64,000 bases of DNA, from assembly GCA_001600555.1 (NCBI GenBank), contig BCKH01000001.1, positions 4,149,107-4,213,106 on the forward strand, written 5' to 3'. Both the position numbers and the translations under genes were made by a program. Every line of letters starts with the position of its first letter. Positions within the stretch are counted from its first letter, which is position 1. Positions 1-10,912 of this stretch are shown here, one piece after another. The stretch comes from Albophoma yamanashiensis (taxonomy: Eukaryota > Ascomycota > Sordariomycetes > Hypocreales > Ophiocordycipitaceae). The notes under the pieces were generated by a model that did no database searches, had not been told where the DNA came from, and saw only the letters and a list, made by a program, of their open reading frames with translations.

Positions 1-397
1 CTATATGCCACATAAACCTTGGTTGATGATGGATGATTAATCCCCTCGTGCCGAGTAGACTCTCTGTCGTTTCCGACCCTCATGTTGCCTTTCCACTACT
101 GATGAAACCGTACAGAGATGAACCCCTCTAACGCCTCGCACACGATTCATATGCGCATTTGCACCTTCTCCACACGACGCCGTGACGCGTTTCCTGCTCG
201 TGGCCCTCTCTTGGCCAGACGCAACATCATTTGTCAATACTGGACGTTGCTCGATGATCATGTGGCAATAATTGGAACCCCCGGCGGTCATGGGCCGCCG
301 AGTAGATCCTGCTGAAACCCTCAAATCCCCTAACTCGCGTGCAGACAAATGAAACATGTCGTATGAAAATCAGGCCTAGGCATCGCCTCGGTCTGCT
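1..397. other. Gene-free flank
   Basis: This stretch lies 3' of the DUF2406 gene, whose stop is at 398-400 on the minus strand. The short reading frames here have no recognisable domain or splice-linked partner. It probably holds the 3' untranslated region and terminator of that gene, but no specific signal could be identified. Confidence 0.5.
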
Positions 398-1826
398 TTA
401 GGCATTCTTGCTGAAGCGACGAGAAAACCAGCTCTTCCGCTTGTCCGAATTGTCCGGTCGCTGTTGCGAGACTTGTCGCTTCAGCACCGACGGTTGCTTT
501 CGAGGTATAGAATGTGCGGCGGGCCCAGAGTTGTACTGGGCAACCTCCGCGGGTGGCGTTGGTAGTGGATGATTGTCACTACTCGGTTCCATCGAAACCG
601 TGAATTCGGGCGCCTGGTAAGTTTGAGATTGGCTGAACCCGATTCCGTAGTCGTTGGCCGGCTCCCTGCGCTTAGCAGGAGGGGCTCGGTCAATCGAGCT
701 GTTGTCGCTGCTAGTAGGGTCCGTCTGGTAGCCGGCAGGATCCGAGTTCCCACTTGGCACGGCGGACGTCACAGTCTCGTAAGAGCGATCCTTGTGCGGC
801 ATGGGATACACGGCCTGCTCTCGTCCATACGTCTGGTAGTGCGGTTCGGAATGCATCCTCTGGGCACGCTCGCGCTGCGCAGATCGGCCGTAGCCGTTGT
901 TGTAGCCGCCGCCACCGTAGTCGAAATAGCTGTTCCTCGCCGTTCCGGGCGTCATGTGCCCGTATTGGCTGTCTGCCCTGAACGAGGCAGGCCGACCGCC
1001 GTAATAGCTGTCTTGGGGAAATCGCGGCTGGCTCTGAGGCATCATGCTGCTTCTCCGGGTCCAGTTCGCTACCGAGTCCGTGTCTGCTCGTTGTCAGCAC
1101 TGGATGCCCGGCATAGGGTCACGGAGAGATTAGGATGGGGCCGTACCAGAGCGATACAGGGACTTGCGCGAGTATCCGCCATCGATTGCCGCCTCGAAGC
1201 TTCGAATGGTCTCGAGCGGCCGCTCCCATCGGTTTCGGGTGGGATTCGACCTATCCGGGTCCGCTGAACAATGTTAATGAGTCCCTGGCCACTGGTGCAC
1301 TGGTAGGAGTGCGGGTTGCTTACCGATCGGGTTGCCCCAAGTATCCTTGTGCTGGATGGATCGCAGCGGGACGAGAGACGTCTCCATCATGGCGGCAACA
1401 GCAGCTATGAACCGTGTTAGTTGGGAGTCGACGAAATAGCTGCCGAGATGACGGCCAGGGCTGTGTAAGTCGACGGGGACCGCAAACAACAGCAAACTTA
1501 CAGGGTTCGGCCTCGTTAATGGCTAATGAGGGATCCGCCTTGCTGTGCAGGCGCCTGGATTCCTTCTCTTCGTGGGTCTCGTGAGAGACGGCTTTGTGGC
1601 CACCGCTGCTGTGGCCTCCTCCGCTGCCGCCTCCAGTGCCGGCGCCGCCGCTGTGGTGCGACCTGTCGGACCGAAAGCTGAAGGTGCGCGGCTTCGCCTG
1701 TGAATTGCGTTGTTGCGACGACTGGGAGTGCAGCTGGGGTCGTTGCTGCCGCCGCTGTTGCTGCTGCTGTTGCTGCTGCGGCGCGTGCGGTTGCGAGTGA
1801 TGATATTGCTCTGCTGGAGTCGCCAT
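398..1826 (-). CDS. DUF2406 family protein
   Basis: Four exons (1826-1502, 1404-1324, 1263-1147, 1083-398) encode about 402 aa. The first exon begins MATPAEQ, has a polyglutamine run and a Gly/Ser/His-rich tract, then the family core (KADPSLAINEAEP) continuing across the introns into SIQHKDTWGNPI and RWERPLETIRSFEAAIDGGY. That core is the DUF2406 signature seen in yeast YMR295C and YGR273C, whose function is unknown. The C-terminal half is hydrophilic and Tyr/Gly/Ser/Pro-rich and ends with the basic KRKSWFSRRFSK, possibly a membrane-binding or phosphorylation-regulated tail. Introns are GT-AG, with CTAAC upstream of the second exon. The frame is open upstream to 2024, so a longer N-terminus is possible; I prefer 1826 because the low-complexity family-like start is there. 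The exon chain is secure; the function is not known. Confidence 0.85.
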
Positions 1827-3586
1827 GGCGCCGGACTGGGGAGGGTTTCCTTTTTTATTCAGCGGGACGACGACGAGCTGACGGGGGCGCCTGGCAGGAC
1901 CGCCAAGGGCTGTCGATCGATGATACAGCTGGTTCGCGCGAATGGGTATTCTGGGATCCCTCTGCGATGGCGCGAAACCAGGCGAGCCGGGGTGATTCGG
2001 GCGCACAGGCACTCTGCGACTCAACAGGAGCGACTAGCCAGGGCGATGATGTCCTGGAACCTGAGATGGATATTCTGCGGTGGAGATTCTGGGAGTTTTG
2101 GTGGAGGGGAGGCGAGAGGCTGGGGCGATGGCGTGGCTGCTTTCGGTGTTGGCTCAGCGAGTGGAACCGGGATGTGGGCTCTGGCTCGGGCGCTGCAGCG
2201 TGCAACAGGGCAGCAGTCGGCGCCGGCTTGGGAACCCGCCGCAGGAACGACAGGGGGGAGGGGTGGCGCGAGGCCAAAGCAGGGAAACGGAGCTGCGAGC
2301 CTGGGAGGCTCTGGCGTTCCCGCGAGGTATCAGCAGGCGCCCTGTGAGGCGCACTGGCTCGACGGCCTGGCAACGATCGCGGCCCAAGACACCCGGGCTG
2401 GGAATGTTGACGGCAGAGTCGAGGGTCCAGACGGCGACTGGCACGCTGCGTCGCTGCTGCTCGTCAGAGGCGGCGGGCGGTGCACTGCGATCGTCACCAC
2501 AGCTGGACGGCGCGGGGGTTCAAGGCAATAAAAAAAGCTCTGGCCACAACTTTATCAGCGGCTGCTCGTGCAGCACAAAGCAACGGCTGCGCAACGACGG
2601 GGCGCACGGCGCAGCAGCGCGCGACGCAACGGCGAGGCCTGTGGGTGCCGCGGCGCTCCGCTTACACGCTTCCGCCACCAGGTTCGCTTGCGGCCTCAGA
2701 TGAAAGCCGGCAATGTCTCAGCGTTTCCCTCTGTGCAGTGCTCCGGCCCGTACGATATGTGAGACAGGCGAAGAATCGTCCCTGGCCGTTCTCAGTCCTC
2801 GGTCGCCACGGGTGTCCGAATCCGTCACGGCCCAATGGTCCCGAGTCCCTATCTGTCGTCGACCAAGCGCCACTAACGTAGCCGTCGATGGAAGCGGTCG
2901 CTACAGTGACCGCCAGGCAAAGCTTCTACCTTGATATTGGCTTTGGTTGATCTCTGGCCGGCGAGCCTTAATGGGGCCGCTGTTTGACCGTCGAACCGGT
3001 TGACGATACAGCTGCCCTCTGCAGCCTGGGGGCGTATGTAAGTGTGTGCCAGTGGCTGAGGGCTTATCGTAAGCTAGTAAATGCGCTGCTGCTGTTGTCG
3101 GCTTCCTCAGAAAACGAGTGTGATAACGCTTGCTGCTGGCAGCGGCCCTCAATGCCAAGGTTTGAATGGGTGAAGAACGAGAAAGTTGACTGCCAGGTTA
3201 TAGCTGGTTCCAGGGATGCGTGCCGCGTGTGCGTGGAGATACGAGGTGGGAGGCGGCTCACTTCCAGGGCCCGCGTCGTCGAGGCAGGGCAGACTGGCTA
3301 TATACCTTACTCCAAGTCCGTAGCTTACCTGACCTGAGGCACTCGATAAGGTACTTGCCTCGCAAACGCCAAGCACCCTGTGCGGGGAGTCCGGTCCCTT
3401 CGATCGGCCTCCGCGAGCCGCGCAATCAAAGACTGGGGCCTTCGTCTACCTCGCTGGGACCGGCCGATCGGCTGCTAAAAATGTCCCGTTCACTGAGAGC
3501 TGATGACGGAAACATGTGTTTGGCGGGCTTCGACTTCTGTCGATTCGATGGATCCTCTCCTCTGGGGGCCCTGGTACAGTACAGAG

Positions 3587-3594
3587 TATAAATA
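3587..3594 (+). promoter_or_regulatory. TATA box without an assigned gene
   Basis: TATAAATA is followed by a C/T-rich stretch and, at 3685, an ATG opening a frame of only 17 codons. No recognised gene lies downstream on this strand for over 5 kb. It looks like a core promoter but may be chance. Confidence 0.3.
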
Positions 3595-5500
3595 CCCATC
3601 TCTATCCTCGCAGGCATCACCCGTCCTGCCCGTGGCGGCATCTACAAAGCACAGCCAGGCTGTCCGTGGTCGACCGGCTCCATCATGACGTGTCCGTCCT
3701 TTACAAAGGCCGACGTCCAAAATTCGGAGATCCGTTGACGCTTCAGTCCCGCAAGCTCATCAGCTCACAAGCAACGAAGCCAGAGACGGGTGCATAATGT
3801 TCTCGACGCGGCGGCGTCGAGGACGCCATTGTGCTCGTAAGAGCATATGAAGCTTTCCCATGGCGAATAGTCCAAAGCTTGGGTGGTGGTGTGACGCCTG
3901 GGACGTGTCCATTGGCAAGCCTCCTCAAGCCCTGCAGAACAGAAGCCCTTGGGTCGGCCCTTCCGCCGCCAACCTTCAAGGGAAGATGGGTGTGTCTGCC
4001 CAGGGGCTAGTCCCAGTAGTTCGCGCGGGTGGGCAAATCATCGACGTTGCACCCTTTGCCGCTTCGTGTTCGTTGTAGATCCTTCACACCACCTTCTGCC
4101 TGAATCCGCCAACCGCGCCACCACTGCCCTGTACTGTACTCGTATAAGGACTCAACCCGGAGCCCCGAGGCATCCTCCGTACCTTGCTTGCTGCGGCCGA
4201 CGCCCCTCTGCGGCGGAACGTAGCACCCCCCCAAGCCATCCATGCCCACGAGCGTTGCGTTATTGCACACGCCAGGACGGGTGCCGCTTACACATCTGGG
4301 GGCGGCAGGGGGGTTGGTGCGGTGTCATGTCTCTCGATTTGCGGCATTGGAGAGCCACGTTACTCGGAGACTTCAGAGATGCGCAGGTCTATTGGAAATT
4401 CACTGGCCTCTGTCGGCGTTCCCTTAAAACTCCGCCCCGCGACCCGTGATACACAGCCGGATCCTTGCCGTGCGACAATGGCTGTGAAGCCAGTTAATCA
4501 ACGCATGCCAGCGAATTTCAAGCGCGACAGATCGACCTCGGACGTGGTGCGACGCTTGCCATTCCCATGCGGCCTGCTGCACTGCATGGCTTGAAGCTCC
4601 TTGTACGAGCCGCAAGCACGCAGCGGGAAAGCCAAAAAGTAAGATTCCTAGCGGGTGGACAATGGATGATTGTCAGCAACGATCATCGTTCTGCACCCCA
4701 GCCAGGCCTGCCATCGTCATCAGCTAGTCATGGATGGGATGGGAAACCTGCTTCGAGCTTCGAGCGGGCCCGCCGCACCCCTGGCCGTGTCTGCTGGCGG
4801 CACACCGATATGCAGACCATCGCCCGCCACGGCAGCCCACGATCCGTTGAATTGACGCAGTGAAGCCATCGCGCCGGCAGAAGCTGGAGGCACGGCTCCT
4901 TGGCGCAGCGGCCACGCAACCCCTTCTGCCGGCAGCCTGCAGAACGCACACTTTTGTACGCTGTGCGCCGCGATCGCCAGCCGTGTCAATTGATGTCAAT
5001 CTACTCCGTGCTCCGTCCCGAGCACCGTGTCGTCCAACGAAGGGACGAAAAAGACGCGCAGCTGCCGAGCTTTCCGCATCGAGGAGAGAGGGGCGGTTGG
5101 GCGGTTAGGTCTGGTCTAGCGAGGGGGTGGCCCCCCCTTCCCGCATCCAGATAAGCCTGGCATGCACGCCAAACGAGATTCCCATCTTTCCGCCGACGGC
5201 AAACGAAAGTGAACTGGCCAATGCGGGATTGTGGAGGCTTAGAGAGCATCGTATCTAGCGTAGCACGATTGCAAGCCTATTCTGGTGCGCCCAACCAACA
5301 GTCGCCATTATAGCATGACTACTCCGTTGATGCGCCTTGACGTTATTCCAGCTACGGGTGCGAAGGCAGTTGAACCATTCGCTGCTGTCCGTGGTTGTGC
5401 ATGCCAACCGGGACACAACTTGGAATGACAGGTTTGGCATTGGTGGAATTGGGCGGCGCGTTGCAACGCGCTTCGTGCTTCCCGATGTACATACATAGTA

Positions 5501-5516
5501 GTAGGTAGGTAGGTAG
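5501..5516. repeat. TAGG microsatellite
   Basis: Four tandem TAGG-type units (starting with GTAGG) form a short tetranucleotide repeat in gene-free DNA. Confidence 0.8.
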
Positions 5517-6573
5517 TCCTGCAACTTTCGCCGCGTGGCATCAACCCTTCCGTGATTCCGTGTCTGGCACTCATGACGTGTTGCCTGATGGGAGGCTTGA
5601 GAGACCGCAGGCTCTCATGACTGTTACATGATAAGCAGCTTGACAAATGGCAGACAACGTGGGGATGATGAGAGTTGCCTTGCATCAGTTGCCTGCGTTC
5701 CTTCCCACGGCCATGACGTAGCCCCTGACATATTCCCTAGCAAGTTTGCATGAAATCATGTTCGCGTGGTTGATTTATTACGTCCTTATGTCTAGGCGCC
5801 TGTTTTGTTGTCGGCGAGACTTACTGGATGCAAGTGTCTAAGGCAGTCGGTGACCGTTGCCAAATGTTGTTCGCGCGCGTTGACACAGTCGTGTATCCAT
5901 CTCCGTCCCGTTGTGTCAGCAGATGAGGCCGAGTGAAATGCCTCGAAGTCAAGGTAAATACTTGTCAATGCCTAGCACAACAGAACAGCGTACAATTGAG
6001 GCATTGCAGCCCTGCAGTCTGTTCGTCAGCGTTCGCGTCATACCGTGGTGTTCGCAGGGCTGCAACACCAGACATACGGCCTATGGATGGACAACCCTGT
6101 CAAAATACAGAACGACAGAATCCAGTCTAATGATTCATTAGAGGTCACCATTGCAGCTAGGAATACGCTCCAGCATTAGCACTTCGTGATCACGAGGTTG
6201 AAACTCGACAGTGTCGGCTAGCTGAAGTGCATGATATTCCGTGGCTACTTGCTATAGTCCAGGCAGACTACCAATAGCAAAGCCGTCCTTCCCACCAGTT
6301 GCACGACCAAAAAGATCCGGCGCAGCATGTACACACTTATGCGTTTTCGTCCATTCGCAGTCCGATCGGGGTATATATCGTCGTCGCAGGAATCGTCATG
6401 GCAGAGTCGAGCCTGGTACGCGCATCACATCACGGTTCGGGCGCCACTCGAGTTGGGGGTTTGACGTCTTTAAATTGAATGCCTCAAAGCAAGGCGATAT
6501 GCTTTATCCCTGCCTCGACCAATGCAGCCAAAGGAGAACCGCCCTCACTACCAACTCCATCCCGAATCCCTAT

Positions 6574-7215
6574 TTATATCGAAGAGGGGTACAGCATGAC
6601 GCGAACCGAAGCACCGAAAGACTTAGTGGGGAGAGGAGAGGTGAACTTGGCACGGACGACACCGGAGTTGCCTGGACGTCATGTTAGCGGTCTTCCACGT
6701 TTTGCGGTGGCGTGAGAAATGTACCGTGCGGCCGGGTGACCTTGCCCCAGATGACGCGGATCTTGGAGCCCCGAACCTCCCTCTGAGCGCGGTAGACGTA
6801 GGCGATCTTCTTGCCCATGTAGAAGCTGTGAGGCCCGTGTCAGCAAGCAGACTCCAGAAGCCCATCAGTGGCGGATGCGTACTTGGCAGCGTCGGTGTTG
6901 TCAACACCCTCGATCTTGATCAGGCTGGTGCCAGGGTGAGTGACGTGACGAGAGCGCTGGTAGCTCAGGTGGCGTCCCCTATCACATGTTCGTCAGCGAA
7001 TGTCCAGCGCATCATCTCGAGCCATCGTTCGTGTTTTCGCGGTACGGCCTAGTCGTCGCCGTCGGAGCAATCTCTCAGGGAGAAGGACTGCGGGAATCGC
7101 GTCGCCATGGTATGTACTCACTTGACGTATACTGTTGAGAATTGTCAGTAAAATGCCCGTAAACAGGAATCGCGAAACGACGATACTCACGTCTGTGACC
7201 GCTCTCGGAAGGCAT
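6574..7215 (-). CDS. RPL33: 60S ribosomal protein eL33 (L33/L35Ae)
   Basis: Five exons (7215-7191, 7131-7122, 6978-6883, 6825-6725, 6671-6574) sum to 330 nt, 109 aa, the usual size of the family. The protein starts MPSESGHRLYVKGRHLSYQR and contains the L35Ae signatures KIEGVDNTDAA, GKKIAYVYRA, KIRVIWGKVTRPHGNSGVVR and ends SVRVMLYPSSI. It is a structural protein of the large cytosolic ribosomal subunit. The second exon is only 10 nt (TATACGTCAA) and supplies the end of Leu, then Tyr-Val and the start of Lys; without it the conserved LYVKG motif cannot be made. It is flanked by a clean CAG acceptor and a GTGAGT donor. All introns are GT-AG. A CACGTG/TTAGGG pair lies about 200 nt upstream of the start. 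Identification is secure. Confidence 0.95.
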
Positions 7216-9032
7216 CGTGAATGATTTCTGGGATCTGCCCTCTCAAACAACCAAAGGGGACAAGGGAAGAGTCGAAGGAAACTGTCTTATCTAAAAGACC
7301 TTTCCCTGGTTGCTGATGCACGTCGGTTGTCGTGGTTTGTCGTGATGTCGGCTGGGAAGACGAGTGGATGCGATAATGGTGCGCGGTCTCACTAGCAGGA
7401 AAATTTGTGCCCTCCGCGTCACGTGTGCCCTTAGGGCATTGGTTGGCCGGGGAAGGCTTCGCGACGTGGCTGGTGCCTGGGGCCATGCACCGCCATATGT
7501 GGCGGTGCTAGTCTGCCTCTTGCAACAATCTGACCCACTTAATTGGAAGAGGAAAGAATCGCCGGCCATTCACTCTTAGAGAACGCGGCGCGGGAAAGAC
7601 TATTACTGACGTACGCCGTCGAGCGGTCGCGAAATGAGCCCGCTGCTTGTCGATTCGTGCGATACGCAGCGATGCCCTTGAATGATAAGGGCGCATTGAA
7701 AACAGCCTGCTGGGTGAATCAACCAACCACTTCGGCAGGCCTGGCTGGATGCAGCCACTGTCATATGGAATATCGCACAAACTCGTGTTGTGTTTGGGGT
7801 TGCTTTCGAAAATGGGAATGCGCACCGTACCACCGACACTGGTGCTTATCGTGTGGGCAGTACGGAGTAAGCATTGCAAAGTGCGACAATCGTCATCCCG
7901 CCGTCGTGCGGCCGCATAGCATTGACGTTGCGAAATTCCCGCAAGCCACGGATTCTGTTTGGACCGCATCCAGGGACGCTGCAGGACGGATAGTCGACGC
8001 CCGTCTTGACTCGGGATTAGATGTTGGTATTACGGAGTCTTGCACTTTGTGGCGCGTATCGCCGGCGGACTCCGATCCAGCCCAGCTTTCGGCAGCTGGA
8101 AAGCGCAGACAAGACTGTCTTGGAGCCCTTGCTGCTCCAAGCGTTGGGTGTTACCAAGCTAAAGCTTATGGCTTTGAGCGAGAGTGCATCATATTTGCCA
8201 TAAGCGCTGACAAAGGCATGGCTTGCTCCTCTCAAAGCTGGAGGCTGAGGCTGGGACCTTTGTCCCCCCCGTATCTGGAGTCGCGCGTGCCACGCCTATC
8301 GGCCGTGCATGTTCAACCAGTATCTGCGAGTAATGGAGCCACGGCGCTGTTGAGGTGGACGAGATGCCCTTGTGGATCGCCAGGAGCCACCAGAGTGGAG
8401 GCGGAAGCTCCGGGCTCGCTGCAGCACCTCCTTCTACCTCCGTCTGTAACATCGAGATGAAGCAGCGTCGGTACGAAGAGGACCAGGCTTCCTTACCAAA
8501 TCCGCCGGATGGCCAGTAGCACCGTTCTGGATGCCGCATGTTTAAAGCGCGACAGCCGCATCTTACACACGCTGTAAGATGTACGTAGTACACGTAGTTG
8601 CCATCGAGCGGCTCCATTGATTCCCCATGGCTTGCAAGGTACGGCCCAACGTAACGTCGTCATGCTCGGCGCCCTCAGCGAGCCCCGCCGAGCCGGGCGC
8701 CTCCACCCTTCAGCGAGCAGTATCCGAGCGACAGTGGGTCAGTGGAGGCACGATGACCTGAACCTGCCTGGACGCCCGCCGCATCGGGACCCCTCCAGCC
8801 GTCACCCGCCTGGAATCCTTTGGTTTTGCTTAGTCGTCTCCCCTCCGCCATTAATAACCCATCCCAGCTCTTCCGGGACACCTCCCAACATCTGTCTCTC
8901 CATACCATCCATACCTTAGCATTCGCTTTGCACCTCTGCCCGCGACTGCTCCCTGCTGCGACGAACCCGCCGCAAGCTTCCTACGATTCAGAGGTCGATT
9001 CTCACGCGCCGCGCGATCTGGCCACTGCCGCC
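7216..9032. other. Divergent intergenic region, RPL33/G6PD
   Basis: This region carries the promoter of RPL33 (minus) and of glucose-6-phosphate dehydrogenase (plus). A 305-codon frame on the plus strand (7543-8460) has no recognisable domain, is Cys/Trp/Arg-rich in no ordered pattern, and is treated as chance. A TACGGAGTA motif occurs at 7861-7869 and a near match at 8031. Confidence 0.5.
7420..7436. promoter_or_regulatory. CACGTG E-box next to TTAGGG box
   Basis: CACGTG (7420-7425) and TTAGGG (7431-7436) sit 5 nt apart, about 205-220 nt upstream of the RPL33 start codon. Cbf1 (CACGTG) and Tbf1 (TTAGGG) are known regulators of ribosomal protein genes in Candida albicans. That the same pair works here is inferred from sequence alone. 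Confidence 0.45.
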
Positions 9033-10912
9033 ATGGAACAGATACAGGGAACGTACGTGCTTTTGCTACCCCACCATGGCTGTCAAGCTTGGAGGGGGAC
9101 GGTCGGCCTCCCCCCCGACCTCGCCAGCTCTGCCAACGCCGCCGCCGGCTGCACGACATGCTGACGACAACAATCCAGTAGCGCCATGGAGCTCAAGGAG
9201 AACACCGTCATTGTCGTGCTCGGAGCCTCCGGCGATCTGGCTAAGAAGAAGACGGTGAGAGCTTCCGTCAACTCACGCAATGACGCAGGCTTTGCGCTAA
9301 CCTCGCCTCCCTCCGCAGTACCCCGCGCTCTTTGGACTGGTGAGCATGCTTCGATCCATTGTGCAGCGAGCAACGAGCTGGACGTGTGGCCTAACTGCGT
9401 GCAGTACCGGAACCAATTCCTGCCCAAGGGCGTCAAGATCGTCGGATATGCGCGCACCAAGATGGACCACGAGGAGTACCTGCGACGGATCAAGTCCTAC
9501 ATGAAGACCCCCACAAAGGAGATTGAGCAGCAGCTCGAGGAGTTCTGCGGTCTCTGCTCCTACATTTCGGGCCAATACGACAAGGACGAGTCCTTTGAGG
9601 TTCTCAACAAGCATCTGGCGGAGTTGGAAAAGGGCCAGCCGGTTACGCACCGGCTGTTCTACATGGCCCTGCCCCCGAGCGTTTTTACCATCGTTTCTCA
9701 GCACCTGAAGAAGTGCTGCTACCCGGAGAAGGGCATTGCCCGGGTCATTGTAAGTGCATTCTCTTGTTTTCTCGCGTCCCCCGTGTGTTGACTGAGCGGT
9801 CAAGGTCGAGAAACCGTTCGGCAAGGATCTCGCCAGCTCCCGCGAGCTCCAGAAGTCGCTCGAGCCTGACTGGAAGGAGGAAGAGATCTTTCGCATCGAC
9901 CACTACCTGGGCAAGGAAATGGTCAAGAACATTCTGATTCTGCGATTCGGCAACTCCTTTTTGGGCGCAACGTGGAATCGCCACCACATCGACAACGTGC
10001 AGATCACCTTCAAGGAGCCCTTTGGCACAGAGGGCCGCGGAGGGTACTTTGACGAGTTCGGCATCATCCGGGACGTTATGCAGAACCACCTGCTGCAGGT
10101 TCTCACCCTTCTAGCCATGGAGCGACCCATCTCGTTCGACGCGGAGGATATTCGCGATGAGAAGGTCCGCGTCCTCCGTGCCATCCCCGCCATCGAGCCC
10201 AAGAACGTCATTATCGGCCAGTACGGAAAGTCCCTCGATGGCAGCAAACCCTCGTACAAGGAGGATGACACCGTGCCCAAGGACTCGAGGTGTCCGACTT
10301 TCTGCGCCCTCGTCGCGTACATTAAGAATGAGCGCTGGGACGGCGTGCCGTTCATCATGAAGGCGGGCAAGGCGCTCAACGAGCAGAAGACGGAAATCAG
10401 GATTCAGTTCAAGGATGTCACGTCCGGCATCTTCAAGGACATTCCGCGGAACGAGCTTGTTATGCGCATTCAGCCCAACGAGAGTGTCTACATCAAGATG
10501 AACTCCAAGCTGCCTGGCCTCAGCATGCAAACCGTTGTCACCGAGCTCGACCTCACCTACCGACGGCGATTCTCCGACCTCAAGATTCCAGAGGCGTACG
10601 AGTCCTTGGTCCTCGACTGCCTGAAGGGCGACCACTCCAACTTCGTGCGCGACGACGAGCTTGATGCAAGCTGGCGCATCTTTACGCCGCTTCTGCACTA
10701 CCTCGACGACAACAAGGAGATCATTCCCATGGAGTACCCCTACGGTAGGTGTACGCGAACCCGCGCGACGCATCATTCACTCACACCTTCTGGCAGGTTC
10801 TCGCGGTCCCGCCGTGCTCGACGACTTCACTGCCTCCTACGGCTACAAGTTTAGCGACGCCGCTGGTTACCAGTGGCCGACCACTGCGGCCACTCCTCCC
10901 AACAGGCTGTAA
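9033..10912 (+). CDS. ZWF1: Glucose-6-phosphate 1-dehydrogenase
   Basis: Six exons (9033-9052, 9179-9254, 9319-9339, 9405-9749, 9805-10744, 10797-10912) sum to 1518 nt, 505 aa, the normal length. The enzyme oxidises glucose 6-phosphate to 6-phosphogluconolactone with NADP+, feeding the oxidative pentose phosphate pathway in the cytosol. Visible motifs are the dinucleotide-binding GASGDLAKKK (about residues 22-31), EKPFGKDL, and the substrate-binding RIDHYLGKE (about residues 184-192). Exon 3 is only 21 nt and encodes YPALFGL, which is required for the family sequence. The first exon encodes a short MEQIQGT leader spliced to SAMELKENTV; an alternative start is the ATG at 9186. The TAA stop at 10910 lies inside a GTAAGT splice-donor-like sequence. 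Identification is secure; only the N-terminal exon is less certain. Confidence 0.95.

Larger units (their letters stand above)
1827..6573. other. 4.7-kb gene-free region
   Basis: No reading frame here shows a domain, a codon bias like the neighbours, or splice-linked continuation. The part nearest 1827 should hold the promoter and leader of the minus-strand DUF2406 gene; the part nearest 6573 should hold the 3' end of RPL33. It contains a consensus TATA box at 3587-3594, a TATATAT at 6372-6378, a TAGG repeat at 5501-5516 and one TACTCCGT motif at 5002. A non-coding RNA or very small gene cannot be excluded. Confidence 0.5.
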
